A stretch of DNA of 9,870 nucleotides from Eubacteriales bacterium. Its GTDB lineage: Bacteria; Bacillota; Clostridia; Christensenellales; UMGS416. The DNA lies in assembly GCA_028709505.1 (NCBI GenBank), contig JAQVWW010000020.1, positions 1-9,870 on the forward strand, given 5' to 3'. A program made the position numbers and the translations under genes. The notes under the pieces are model-generated. The model searched no databases. It was given only the letters and a program-made list of their open reading frames with translations, and was not told the DNA's origin. Below are positions 1-6,781 of this stretch, in pieces (the first letter of the stretch is position 1; every line of letters starts with the position of its first letter).

Positions 1-469
1 AATCTGCGCAGGCAAGAGAAAGCTGTCCGCATGCGTTGATTTCATTCCACAGCAATGGTTCGTTGCAACAGTAAGTTTTGGGTATTATCCCAAAACAAAC
101 GGGGCGTTTCAATGAACCGCATTCTGTGGGTGTGCAAGGCGGTTCCGGCGGACAGGGCGGTTCCGGTGGACAAGGCGGTTTGGGTAGGTGATCCAAAACC
201 CTATCCATTTTATTTTTTAAAATTATTTGATTTTGAAGGACTATTTCCAGCAGGTCGGTTACGCCTTTATTGACCGCAACAATGTCTTTCAGGTCAGCGG
301 GGCACCCATTAACACTGCTGTTGTTCAAAATATATTGTATTTTTTCGCCCTCGGCGTTGAGGATGTGGCTGAAAGCCACCTCCTCCAGCGCAATGGTCGA
401 TAATATCATTGTCAAAGCCTGCTCCTGCGTAAAGTCAGGATTGGGCTTTGGAAATTTGGGCATAGACAC
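1..469 (-). CDS. Cys/Pro-repeat protein with 'NAEGEKIQY' N-terminal segment, putative spore-surface type (partial, runs off left edge)
   Basis: The reverse strand is open from 469 to the window edge (156 codons, no stop). Residues 18-50 contain ALEEVAFSHILNAEGEKIQY, a segment I recognise from poorly characterised proteins of spore-forming Firmicutes, often joined to collagen-like or Cys-rich repeats. Residues 57-95 look helical. Residues 96-111 carry PPC-PPE repeats (CPPEPPCPPEPPC), and the rest is Cys-rich (CC and several single Cys), which would suit cross-linking in a spore coat or exosporium layer. The start is taken as GTG at 469: AGGAGGT lies 8 bases upstream, while the in-frame ATG at 463 would have 14-base spacing. 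A sigma-K-like promoter sits just upstream. The C-terminus is missing because of the window edge. That the frame is coding is fairly certain; the spore-surface role is inferred. Confidence 0.72.
   Translation of the reverse strand, partial: MSMPKFPKPNPDFTQEQALTMILSTIALEEVAFSHILNAEGEKIQYILNNSSVNGCPADLKDIVAVNKGVTDLLEIVLQNQIILKNKMDRVLDHLPKPPCPPEPPCPPEPPCTPTECGSLKRPVCFGIIPKTYCCNEPLLWNEINACGQLSLACAD
138..180 (-). repeat. 18-bp tandem repeat coding for Cys/Pro hexapeptides
   Basis: Two nearly identical 18-base units (138-155 and 156-173, differing at two positions) and a partial third unit follow each other on the + strand. Read on the minus strand they encode the Pro-Pro-Cys-Pro-Pro-Glu repeat of the partial gene. 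In-frame tandem repeats of this kind commonly change copy number between strains. Confidence 0.8.
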
Positions 470-489
470 ACAAGGGTACCTCCTATATC

Positions 490-517
490 CAAGGTATGTT
501 TCAAAAAACGGGAGGTG
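490..517 (-). promoter_or_regulatory. Sigma-K-like promoter for the Cys/Pro-repeat gene
   Basis: On the minus strand there is CAC (517-515), exactly 16 bases, then CATACCTTG (498-490). This fits the mother-cell sigma-K pattern of AC, 16-17 bases, CATA-NNN-T-purine. The -10 element ends only a few bases before the AGGAGGT ribosome site, so the mRNA leader would be very short. The promoter is predicted from sequence match alone; short consensus matches can occur by chance, but position and product type agree with it. Confidence 0.45.
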
Positions 518-718
518 AAATTGTAAATCAAAATATATAGAAATCATAGGGGTATCTACGTTACATAAGTTGCTTGATTTTCGCCCCACCCTAAAAGTAA
601 AAGGATCAGACCAATGTTTGGGCTGCGCCTTGGCATATTCGCCGCCCGCGGGGATCAGGCGCCGTAGTTTTTTTCAGACGCACTTTCGCATATTCGCAAG
701 GAGGACCTGCATCATCCA

Positions 719-988
719 TTCGTGTCACAGTATGCACCCGATGCATCTTAAAAGGCACCCGCTTGCTTTTTTCCACTCACACGAATGCAGCATCCCGTCA
801 TGTACACAGGCGACGATTTTTATTTGGATTATGATTTTGACAAAAACAGCTCCAGAAGCGGGTTGCCCTATCTTGACAAGCGCTGCACCGTAGAGCCGTT
901 GGGAACCAATGCAATCATCTATGGCCGTCACATGAGAAACAAAACAATGTTTGCCGGGCTGGAGCAGTATCAGGACGAGAGCCGTTAG
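719..988 (+). pseudogene. Class B sortase remnant
   Basis: The frame from about 779 to 988 reads PVMYTGDDFYLDYDF...SGLPYLDKRC...GTNAIIYGRHMRNKTMFAGLEQYQDE. This is the central part of a class B sortase: the 'PV.q..DNDFYL' entry, the 'FlDyRc' strand, and the 'iIYGHnMk.gtMF..L..Y.d' block. The catalytic His of YGH is Arg here (YGRHM), although an adjacent His remains. Everything after DES, including the catalytic Cys and Arg, is absent; a TAG follows and I could not find the missing part in other frames. Upstream in the same frame, beyond a TAA at 749-751, 'FVSQYAPDA' resembles the usual lead-in to this domain, so the left boundary is approximate. The N-terminal membrane anchor is not visible. 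The gene is broken at both ends and cannot be an active transpeptidase. Confidence 0.72.
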
Positions 989-1348
989 CAAGACGGCGGC
1001 AGATAGGTAGATATTAGCAGAGCATTCCTTAAATGCGCTTGAAATGATGTAACATGTGTTTTGCCTTATCGCCTGTGGCATACAACAACAATGGTAAAAT
1101 GTGCGGCGCGCCTATGGGAAAACTAAGCTAGGCAAAGAACCAAAGAAAGTATTCTTTATGTTATATTTGGAGGCCTGACAACAGGGGTCAATAGACTGAC
1201 ATACTGCCTGTTCCCGAACGTTTTTCACGTTCGTTATCTTATCGGCAATGGGCGGAGCGATCGCGGGCGTTGTGCTGAGCCGACCCGCGGCGCATTGTGG
1301 GCGGAGCGCTGTAAAATGGAGCGGCGCGGCCTGCAAGAGGAAACCCCG
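989..1348. other. Gene-free stretch after the sortase remnant
   Basis: I see no coding region I can support on either strand. Two small inverted repeats stand out: AAAGAA-AGTA-TTCTTT at 1142-1157, and CGAACGT-TTTTC-ACGTTCG at 1215-1233. The composition becomes more GC-rich from about 1240. The stretch may hold the rest of the decay or deletion product that removed the 3' half of the sortase gene. Confidence 0.4.
1215..1243 (+). terminator. Possible weak intrinsic terminator
   Basis: A perfect 7-bp stem (1215-1221 with 1227-1233, loop TTTTC) is followed on the + strand by the T-rich TTATCTTATC. It could be the old terminator of the decayed sortase transcript. The stem is short and the T tract is interrupted. 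On the minus strand the downstream sequence is not T-rich, so it is unlikely to end the 1349-1738 gene. Confidence 0.3.
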
Positions 1349-1738
1349 CTACCCCAGCCGCGCAAAAAGGCCCGCGTGGATCACCTGCGCCAGCAGGATT
1401 GCGGGCCAGCTCAATGCAAACCATAGCCCCGTGAAGGACAGGCAGACCTGCCCCAGCAGATTAAAGCGGTTACGGGAGTAGTCCCATACCTGCCAGCCCA
1501 AGGCAAGGTTTACCACGCAGCCCACGAGAAATTCCGTGGCGGTTATCATCAGCGCCCCCAGCGCGCACTGGACGAATAGGGGCAACGACGTGCGCGTGGC
1601 CAGTATGTAGAGTAAGGAAAAGCACAGCCCTCCGGTAAGGAACATGGTCCAGTGGGTGCGCCTGCGCCAAAGAAGCTCAATGCCCGCGTAAGCGCACCCG
1701 CCCAGTAAAAATGTAAAGCCCAATTCCACAAACATCAT
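1349..1738 (-). CDS. Putative ABC transporter permease-like membrane protein (PF06541/CmpB type)
   Basis: The 129-residue protein has about four hydrophobic helices (roughly residues 3-20, 31-47, 52-80, 95-124). Its signature matches the family Pfam calls putative ABC-transporter type IV: GG.AYAGIELLWRRRTHWTMFL in the first third, GGLCF in the second helix, ATEFLVGCVVNL in the third, and WDYS..RFNLLGQ before the last helix. The length fits the short single-domain members. Function is poorly defined in this family and no ATPase gene lies next to it, so transport is unproven. It begins ATG-ATG; AGGGGAG directly abuts the first ATG (1738), is 3 bases from the second (1735), and is 9 bases from an in-frame GTG at 1729, so the true start may be a few codons in. 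It stands alone, without operon partners. Confidence 0.82.
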   Translation of the reverse strand: MMFVELGFTFLLGGCAYAGIELLWRRRTHWTMFLTGGLCFSLLYILATRTSLPLFVQCALGALMITATEFLVGCVVNLALGWQVWDYSRNRFNLLGQVCLSFTGLWFALSWPAILLAQVIHAGLFARLG

Positions 1739-2571
1739 CTCCCCTAGTATGGGTGAAAAAAGACCGGAATATAAGCTGGATGCTTAAGAATTGTCGGTCG
1801 GATAATGCCGCGCCAAACAAGAAATCCAAAACAGCCGGATGCAGAGGATGAGGTAGGGAAAGAGCTATCCTCCGATGGAGCTACGGGAAACAGCCTGACG
1901 GTAACCGGTGTGCGCCGTGTTGTTTCTACTTACGTGCGCCGTCCGTGTACGATGCCCAAATGGCGTGGGCCGGGAAAGGATTCGCGTGCGCCGGACGAGA
2001 AGGGTTTGATTAGACCCAACAAAAGGGTATCCGCTGTTTATTGGCCAGGACAAATTGATCCGCTTCACCGAAAAATAGGCCCGATATCACGGGCTTTGCG
2101 TATCCGCAAAACGCTCTATGCGTTGCGATAACCGCGTAGCGCTAACAGGTGGCAAAGCGCATGCGTCGTCGGCAGAGGGCCGGGTTTGGTATATAAGCTG
2201 CGCGCCTTAGGCTAATTGTTACGCTGTCAAGGCGCCGCCATGGCCCCGCCCGCCCAGGCACCCGCTTTCGTGCGCTTTTTTCATACTCAAAAGCGCCGTC
2301 TGCGAACGCAATCGACGGCACCGCCGCCGGTAACGGCGACAAAGAGTTGCCGGAGCGTTGGCTCAGGCGACCGCTTTATCCGGCCCGGACGGCGCCGGCC
2401 GCCGCCTGCGGTCTGCACCGCAATCGTATCTTCCCGGGATCAACGCTCGGCGGTTATCCCGGTAGAAAAAGAAATGCGGAAAAACCTCCGATACGGCCGG
2501 CCATGTCGCCGCGCGGTAAATACTTTTTCGCAAAATCCGCATAATAAAGCGAAAGAAAAGGAGGTGGACCT
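1739..2571. other. Long gene-poor stretch (about 830 bases)
   Basis: Open frames exist on both strands (for example + 1805-2131 and + 2216-2584), but none has a convincing ribosome site, a recognisable motif, or a protein-like residue pattern; they are Arg/Pro-rich, as expected from non-coding GC-rich DNA. A 6-bp inverted repeat TTTGCG-TATC-CGCAAA lies at 2095-2110. The last ~40 bases are A-rich and lead into the ribosome site of the next gene, so a promoter for that gene is probably here, but I could not identify clear boxes. A structured RNA cannot be excluded by eye. Confidence 0.4.
1768..1797 (-). promoter_or_regulatory. Possible sigma-A promoter for the PF06541-type gene
   Basis: On the minus strand CCGACA (1797-1792) and TATATT (1773-1768) are separated by 18 bases. 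The -10 box matches 5 of 6 consensus bases and the -35 box 4 of 6. Transcription would begin about 20 bases before the start codon. This is the only plausible pair I found upstream of the gene. Confidence 0.35.
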
Positions 2572-2823
2572 ATGGGATTTTTAGGTTGGATCATCATCGG
2601 TGCGCTGGCCGGCTGGCTGGGCAGCATCATTACCGGAAATAATGCCCGTATGGGCGCGCTGGCCAACATTTTGGTGGGCATTGCCGGCGGTTTTTTAGGC
2701 GGTCTGATTTTTAACCTGATAGGCGGCCTGGGCATCACCGGTTTTAACCTGTGGAGCTTGCTGGTGGCCGTGGTGGGCGCAGTCGTTCTTCTGTTCATTG
2801 TAAACCTGTTTCGCCGAAAATAG
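2572..2823 (+). CDS. GlsB/YeaQ/YmgE-family stress-associated membrane protein
   Basis: The 83-residue protein is almost wholly hydrophobic and Gly-rich, with three membrane segments (about residues 3-20, 29-51, 58-79). It has the family pattern: GWIIIGALAGWLGS at the start, the polar ITGNNARMG turn, an ILVGIAGGFLGGLIF second helix, and a short basic C-terminus (FRRK). The family was named transglycosylase-associated protein (PF04226) and is linked to envelope or general stress responses in several bacteria; the molecular role is unknown. The length is typical. The ribosome site AAGGAGGTGG lies 4 bases before the ATG. It appears monocistronic, ending at an intrinsic terminator just downstream. 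Confidence 0.9.
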   Translation: MGFLGWIIIGALAGWLGSIITGNNARMGALANILVGIAGGFLGGLIFNLIGGLGITGFNLWSLLVAVVGAVVLLFIVNLFRRK

Positions 2824-2843
2824 TGCCGACTACTGTTCCCGGC

Positions 2844-2880
2844 AAAAAGGTTGGAAGAAATCTTCCGGCCTTTTTCTTTA
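2844..2880 (+). terminator. Intrinsic terminator after the GlsB-type gene
   Basis: AAAAAGG-TT-GGAAG (2844-2857) pairs with CTTCC-GG-CCTTTTT (2862-2875). The stem is 14 bp if the two central T/G positions pair as U-G, with a 4-base loop, and runs into a T-rich tail (TTTTTCTTT). It lies 20 bases after the stop codon. The A-rich 5' arm means it could also work weakly on the other strand. Confidence 0.85.
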
Positions 2881-3017
2881 TCCGCCGGTTAAAAACGGCT
2901 AAAAGGCGGATAGTGCGGAGGCTTTGGCAGGCGAATGTGCCAAAAAACAGGCGCCGTTACGCCGAAGATCACAGCGCGGCGCAGGAGCAGGCCGTAAAAG
3001 CGTCGGCCCGCCCCGCC

Positions 3018-3054
3018 TGAAAGACAAACAGCCCCACCGCTATGGAGAGGCTGT
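3018..3054 (-). terminator. Intrinsic terminator after the DtxR-like gene
   Basis: On the minus strand ACAGCCTC (3054-3047) pairs with GGGGCTGT (3035-3028), 8 bp with one U-G pair and an 11-base loop, followed by TTTGTCTTTC. It starts about 25 bases after the stop codon of the minus-strand regulator gene. Confidence 0.65.
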
Positions 3055-3079
3055 GTCACAGTGTCATGGCGCACGCGCA

Positions 3080-3469
3080 TCAGCTGGATGGATCCTGTCC
3101 CCGGCGGGCCAAAAAGGCTTGCATCGCCCGGACGGATTCTTTGCTGATTACGTGTTCGATGGCGCAGGCGTCTTTGTCGGCGATGTCGGGGGCGATACCC
3201 AACACCGTAATAAAAAAGCACCGTACCGTCTTGTGCATTGCCGCGACGGCCTCGGCCAGCGCCCGGCCGGCCGGGGTTAAGTAGATTTTGTTGTACCGCT
3301 CTTTGCTGATAAGCCCCTTCTCTGACAGAGAGGCCATGGCATTGTTGGTACTGGCTTTGGTGACGCCCAGCCGGCGGGCAATATCCGACACCCGGGCGCC
3401 GTCCCCGGTTGGGGACACCTCATAGATGGCTTCAAGATAGTTTTCCATGGCAACCGTTAGCTTTCGCAT
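3080..3469 (-). CDS. DtxR/MntR-family metal-dependent transcriptional regulator
   Basis: The 129-residue protein has an N-terminal winged helix (about 5-70: MENYLEAIYE, ARVSDIARRLGVTKASTNNAMASL, GLISKERYNKIYLTPAG) and a short metal-binding/dimer domain (about 71-125) ending in DACAIEHVISKES. Family members sense Fe2+ or Mn2+ in the cytoplasm and repress uptake genes. Compared with DtxR, C102, E105 and H106 are kept, but position 10 is Asn (Met in DtxR, Asp in MntR). Of the ancillary site only H79 remains; positions 83 and 98 are Arg and Asp. Metal choice cannot be read from this. There is no SH3-like third domain, as in MntR. I chose ATG 3469, where AGAGGG lies 4 bases upstream; starting at 3535 would add an unconserved extension covering the leader. 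It has its own promoter and terminator and is divergent from the 3624 gene. No metal transporter is adjacent. Confidence 0.88.
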   Translation of the reverse strand: MRKLTVAMENYLEAIYEVSPTGDGARVSDIARRLGVTKASTNNAMASLSEKGLISKERYNKIYLTPAGRALAEAVAAMHKTVRCFFITVLGIAPDIADKDACAIEHVISKESVRAMQAFLARRGQDPSS

Positions 3470-3546
3470 ACAGCCCTCTTTCCTTTGGGAAGCGTGTGCC
3501 GACGCAGTAGACGAACGGAAATGCCCTGATACCAACGACCGCTTCT

Positions 3547-3575
3547 AGTATAACAAAGTTGCGCACCATATCCAA
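3547..3575 (-). promoter_or_regulatory. Sigma-A promoter for the DtxR-like gene
   Basis: On the minus strand TTGGAT (3575-3570), 17 bases, TATACT (3552-3547). The -10 box matches 5 of 6 and the -35 box 4 of 6 consensus bases, with ideal spacing. The predicted leader to ATG 3469 is about 70 bases. GTTGC and GCAAC arms flank the -35 box and might form part of an operator, but this is weak. Confidence 0.6.
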
Positions 3576-3623
3576 GGGGCAACCAGAAGGGCTAAAACCG
3601 CTTCTTACGGATACACTAGGGGT

Positions 3624-4337
3624 ATGTTACCGACGCAGAATAAGATAAGTCAAAACAGCGTCCTCGTCATAGGCGCGCAGCCGGCCATCCGAGGTTTTTT
3701 GCAGACGGGTCTGGGCGACCGCTTTGATTGCCTGTGGGCCGATACGCCCCGGGCAGCCCAGCAGATGCTGCTGACGCATCGGCCGGGGCTGTTGGTGTGG
3801 GACATCACCGGCCGGCGGCCGGCGCCGGCCGGCCTTAACAGGGCCGCCCGGGATATCCCCGTTTTGGTGCTGCGGGACGACGCGCCCGACGCACCCGAAG
3901 CGCCGCCGCCCGGCGCGGCGTATTACGAGCTGGTCAGCCCCTTTGGCATGGACGCGCTGCTGCGCGCCGTGCAGGCGCTGTATCCGTCCCAGGTGCCGCC
4001 GGCGCTATCCGGCATGCAGGCCGGCGATTGGCGCATTGATTTTATTGCCCGCACCGCCGCCCGGGGCGAAACGACGCTTCATCTGACACCTGCCGAAGGC
4101 GCGGCGCTGCTGTGCATGGCCCGGCAGATGGGCCGGCCGGTGGCGGAGGCCCAGCTCATTGCTCATATCTGGGGCCGGGACGGCAAACACGACGCCGCCA
4201 GCCTGCGCGGCTTTATGGCGCATCTGCGGCGCAAGCTGGACGATGAGGACAAGCCCCACCGCATCATCATCGCCCACCCCGCCCAGGGGTATGCGCTGAG
4301 CGGCACCGTATTTAACAAAAATGACATGTCTGAATAA
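3624..4337 (+). CDS. KdpE-like winged-helix response regulator with degenerate receiver domain
   Basis: The 237-residue protein keeps the OmpR/PhoB layout: receiver-like domain (about 12-119) and winged-helix DNA-binding domain (about 127-227). The latter resembles KdpE (HLTPAEGAALLCMARQMGRPV, QLIAHIWG, RGFMAHLRRKLDDE, GYAL). The receiver is degenerate. The acidic pair of the first strand is missing (VIGAQP), the switch Thr/Ser is Arg84, and the invariant Lys of 'KPF' is Ser105 (LVSPF). An Asp (D60) still sits at the phospho-acceptor position. Normal Mg2+-dependent phosphorylation is therefore unlikely, and it may act as an atypical, phosphorylation-independent regulator. ATG 3624 is the only plausible start, but AGGGG is just 1 base away; TACACT at 3612-3617 would place +1 near the ATG, so a leaderless message is possible. 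No kinase is directly coupled to it; it is separated from the next regulator by 235-245 bases. The domain assignment is firm, the mode of action inferred. Confidence 0.85.
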   Translation: MLPTQNKISQNSVLVIGAQPAIRGFLQTGLGDRFDCLWADTPRAAQQMLLTHRPGLLVWDITGRRPAPAGLNRAARDIPVLVLRDDAPDAPEAPPPGAAYYELVSPFGMDALLRAVQALYPSQVPPALSGMQAGDWRIDFIARTAARGETTLHLTPAEGAALLCMARQMGRPVAEAQLIAHIWGRDGKHDAASLRGFMAHLRRKLDDEDKPHRIIIAHPAQGYALSGTVFNKNDMSE

Positions 4338-4345
4338 ATGGGATG

Positions 4346-4354
4346 TGATATAAT
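4346..4354 (+). promoter_or_regulatory. Extended -10 sigma-A promoter of the two-component operon
   Basis: TGA-TATAAT is a perfect -10 hexamer with the TGn extension. No good -35 box lies 16-18 bases upstream, which extended -10 promoters can tolerate. Transcription would begin near 4361, giving a leader of roughly 210-220 bases before the response regulator. It begins 8 bases after the stop codon of the degenerate regulator gene. Confidence 0.55.
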
Positions 4355-4573
4355 TATTTCATCATTGGTGAAATCGAAGGCTGGGGGCGCTCCTTGAGAA
4401 CCATACGCCTTAAGGAACGGTACCCGCGGCAGAACCGCCGCGTAGACAGATCCCGGTTTTCGGCGTTGGATACGCGGCCGGCTCCCGGCCCGGCTTGCGT
4501 CGGCTGCAACCAAGATCTTCGAACATCATCAAACAGACACTGCCGCGTTGCGCGGCGCTGACGACACGGGGAG
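4355..4573 (+). other. Long structured leader of the two-component operon
   Basis: Between the extended -10 box and the regulator gene lie several GC-rich inverted repeats: CGCGGC-AGAACC-GCCGCG (4425-4442) and GGCCGG-CTC-CCGGCC in the 4471-4490 area. No classic T-tailed terminator is seen. A 55-codon frame starts at TTG 4394 (with GGGGG 7-8 bases upstream) and ends TGA 4561, 12 bases before ATG 4574. Its product would be very basic and matches nothing I know, so it may be chance. I do not recognise a known riboswitch class. Confidence 0.35.
4356..4374. promoter_or_regulatory. Inverted repeat at the predicted transcription start (candidate operator)
   Basis: ATTTCA (4356-4361) and TGAAAT (4369-4374) form a perfect 6-bp inverted repeat separated by 7 bases, placed directly downstream of the -10 box. 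There is no T tract, so it is not a terminator. The position suits a repressor site; which protein would bind is unknown. Confidence 0.35.
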
Positions 4574-4582
4574 ATGGCATCT

Positions 4583-5269
<687 letters not shown>

Positions 5270-5281
5270 AGGCGGTGCAGC

Positions 5282-6781
5282 ATGTCCATCCGCACCAAGA
5301 TGGTGGTGGGCCTAAGCGGCATATTCGGCTGCCTGCTGCTGCTGATGAACCTGTTCATAGCCGGCAACATCCGTACCACCAACGAGCAGTACATCAACGA
5401 AAACCTCATCGTCATCGAGAACAACGGCCTCACCTATGCCAAGCAGATTCTCATTATCAATTCGCTGGACAACAACGAGGAATCCTTTCTACAGGCGGCG
5501 GATGAAATCACGCGGCAGCTGAGCAGCGCCACCGGCAACCCGGTGGCCGCCTATTCCCGCAACGGCGCGCTGCTGGAGGCCACCGACGCGGCGCTGTTTT
5601 CACAGGCTAAATTTGACGATCTGATCTTTGCCATGCAGAACCGATCGGCCTACACGCTGGACACCACCGACGACGGCAGAACGGTGGCCTATTTTTCCTA
5701 TCCCGTCACCGTGGAAGGCAACGTGGTGGGCCTGCTGCGCACGGTGGGCGACTATACGATGCTCTATACCCAGGGCATGCATACGATGAACTTTGTTACC
5801 ATCATCACAGTGGGCATGTTCTGCGTGGCGCTGGTGCTGTCGGTCCTGCTTTCGCAGAGCATCACGGCGCCCATTACGCGGCTGGCCACGCTCTCGGGCA
5901 ACATTGCCCGCAACGTGCAGGACAACACGTTGGATTCGGCCCGCGTGCGCAGGCAGCTTAAAATTGACAGTCGCGATGAGATTGGCAAGCTCAGCAAGGA
6001 TTACCTGAACATGATCGCCAAGATTGACCAGCAGGTCAAAACCATCAACGCCGACAAGGAGGAGCTGCGCCGGCTGGCCGATTACCGCAAGGAGCTGTAC
6101 GACAGCGTCACGCACGAGCTCAAGACGCCGCTGACGTCCATCCGCGGCTATGCCGAAGTGCTGGAGGAGAACGGCTTTACCGACCCGGAATTCTTCGCCA
6201 AGGGCATCAACCACATCAAAGAGGAAAGCGACCGCATGCACTCGATGGTGGTGGCGCTGCTGGAGATGTCCAAGCTCTCGTCGGTGGTGGACTTCCCCAA
6301 GGAGCCGGTAGACCTGGTGGGCATCGCCGTGGAGGTGTGCCAGGCCATGCAGTTTAAGGCCGATAAGTACAACGATATCCTGCAGCTGGTGGCCGACAAC
6401 GCCGTGCACATCCTGGGCAACGACGCCAAAATCAAAGAAATTTTCATCAATCTGGTGGATAACGCCATCAAATACGGCCTGCCCGGCAAGGTGATTACAG
6501 TAGGCGTGGAGCAGATGAAGGACAGCGCCTGCATTTACGTGGTCAACCGCGTGCAGCAGCCGGTGCCCGACGGCGAGCTGGCGCGGCTGTTCGAGCCGTT
6601 TTATCAGCATAAGGACGGCGAAGCCAAAGAGGAAGGCAGCGCCGGGCTGGGGCTGAGCATCTGCCGGCAGCTGGTGGAGCAGCACGGCGGCGTCATCAGC
6701 ATGCAAAACATCAAAGATAACGGCGTCGTGGTCAGCGCCGGGTTCCCGGTATACCGCGCCGCGCAGGAGGGAGAGCTGTGA
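5282..6781 (+). CDS. Membrane sensor histidine kinase (HAMP, HisKA, HATPase_c)
   Basis: 499 residues. TM1 about 8-28, an extracytoplasmic sensor region of about 140 residues, TM2 about 171-193 (FVTIITVGMFCVALVLSVLL), HAMP about 194-255, a HisKA domain with autophosphorylated His278 in SVTHELKTPLTSIRGY, and an ATPase domain with N-box IFINLVDNAIKYG (N390, N394) and second glycine box GSAGLGLSI (about 452-460). The sensor region has the length and mixed strand pattern of a Cache/PAS-like fold, but no ligand can be inferred. The first glycine box (D-x-G-x-G), with its adenine-contacting Asp, is not recognisable: the site reads IYVVNRVQQPVPDGEL. Some Gram-positive kinases also have relaxed versions here, so activity is still likely. 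AAAGGCGG precedes ATG 5282; the stop overlaps the next start. It should phosphorylate the upstream regulator. Confidence 0.95.
   Translation: MSIRTKMVVGLSGIFGCLLLLMNLFIAGNIRTTNEQYINENLIVIENNGLTYAKQILIINSLDNNEESFLQAADEITRQLSSATGNPVAAYSRNGALLEATDAALFSQAKFDDLIFAMQNRSAYTLDTTDDGRTVAYFSYPVTVEGNVVGLLRTVGDYTMLYTQGMHTMNFVTIITVGMFCVALVLSVLLSQSITAPITRLATLSGNIARNVQDNTLDSARVRRQLKIDSRDEIGKLSKDYLNMIAKIDQQVKTINADKEELRRLADYRKELYDSVTHELKTPLTSIRGYAEVLEENGFTDPEFFAKGINHIKEESDRMHSMVVALLEMSKLSSVVDFPKEPVDLVGIAVEVCQAMQFKADKYNDILQLVADNAVHILGNDAKIKEIFINLVDNAIKYGLPGKVITVGVEQMKDSACIYVVNRVQQPVPDGELARLFEPFYQHKDGEAKEEGSAGLGLSICRQLVEQHGGVISMQNIKDNGVVVSAGFPVYRAAQEGEL

Noticed and set aside
725..1081. Minus-strand open frame of 118 codons
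   Set aside because: It lies antisense to the recognisable sortase remnant, has no convincing ribosome site, and its product matches nothing known.
1142..1157. Inverted repeat AAAGAA-AGTA-TTCTTT
   Set aside because: Short, AT-only stem with no neighbouring gene or T tract; likely chance.
1805..2131. Plus-strand open frame of 108 codons
   Set aside because: No ribosome site, no recognisable motif, and an Arg/Pro/Gly-rich composition typical of non-coding GC-rich DNA.
3810..3835. Dense GGCCGG/GGCGCC palindromes within the degenerate regulator
   Set aside because: Similar GGCCGG runs recur across the GC-rich parts of the window and here encode GRRPAPAG; more likely composition than a functional site.
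5600..6706. Minus-strand open frame of 368 codons inside the kinase gene
   Set aside because: It is antisense to a kinase with intact motifs; its His/Val/Leu-rich product is a typical shadow of a GC-rich coding strand.
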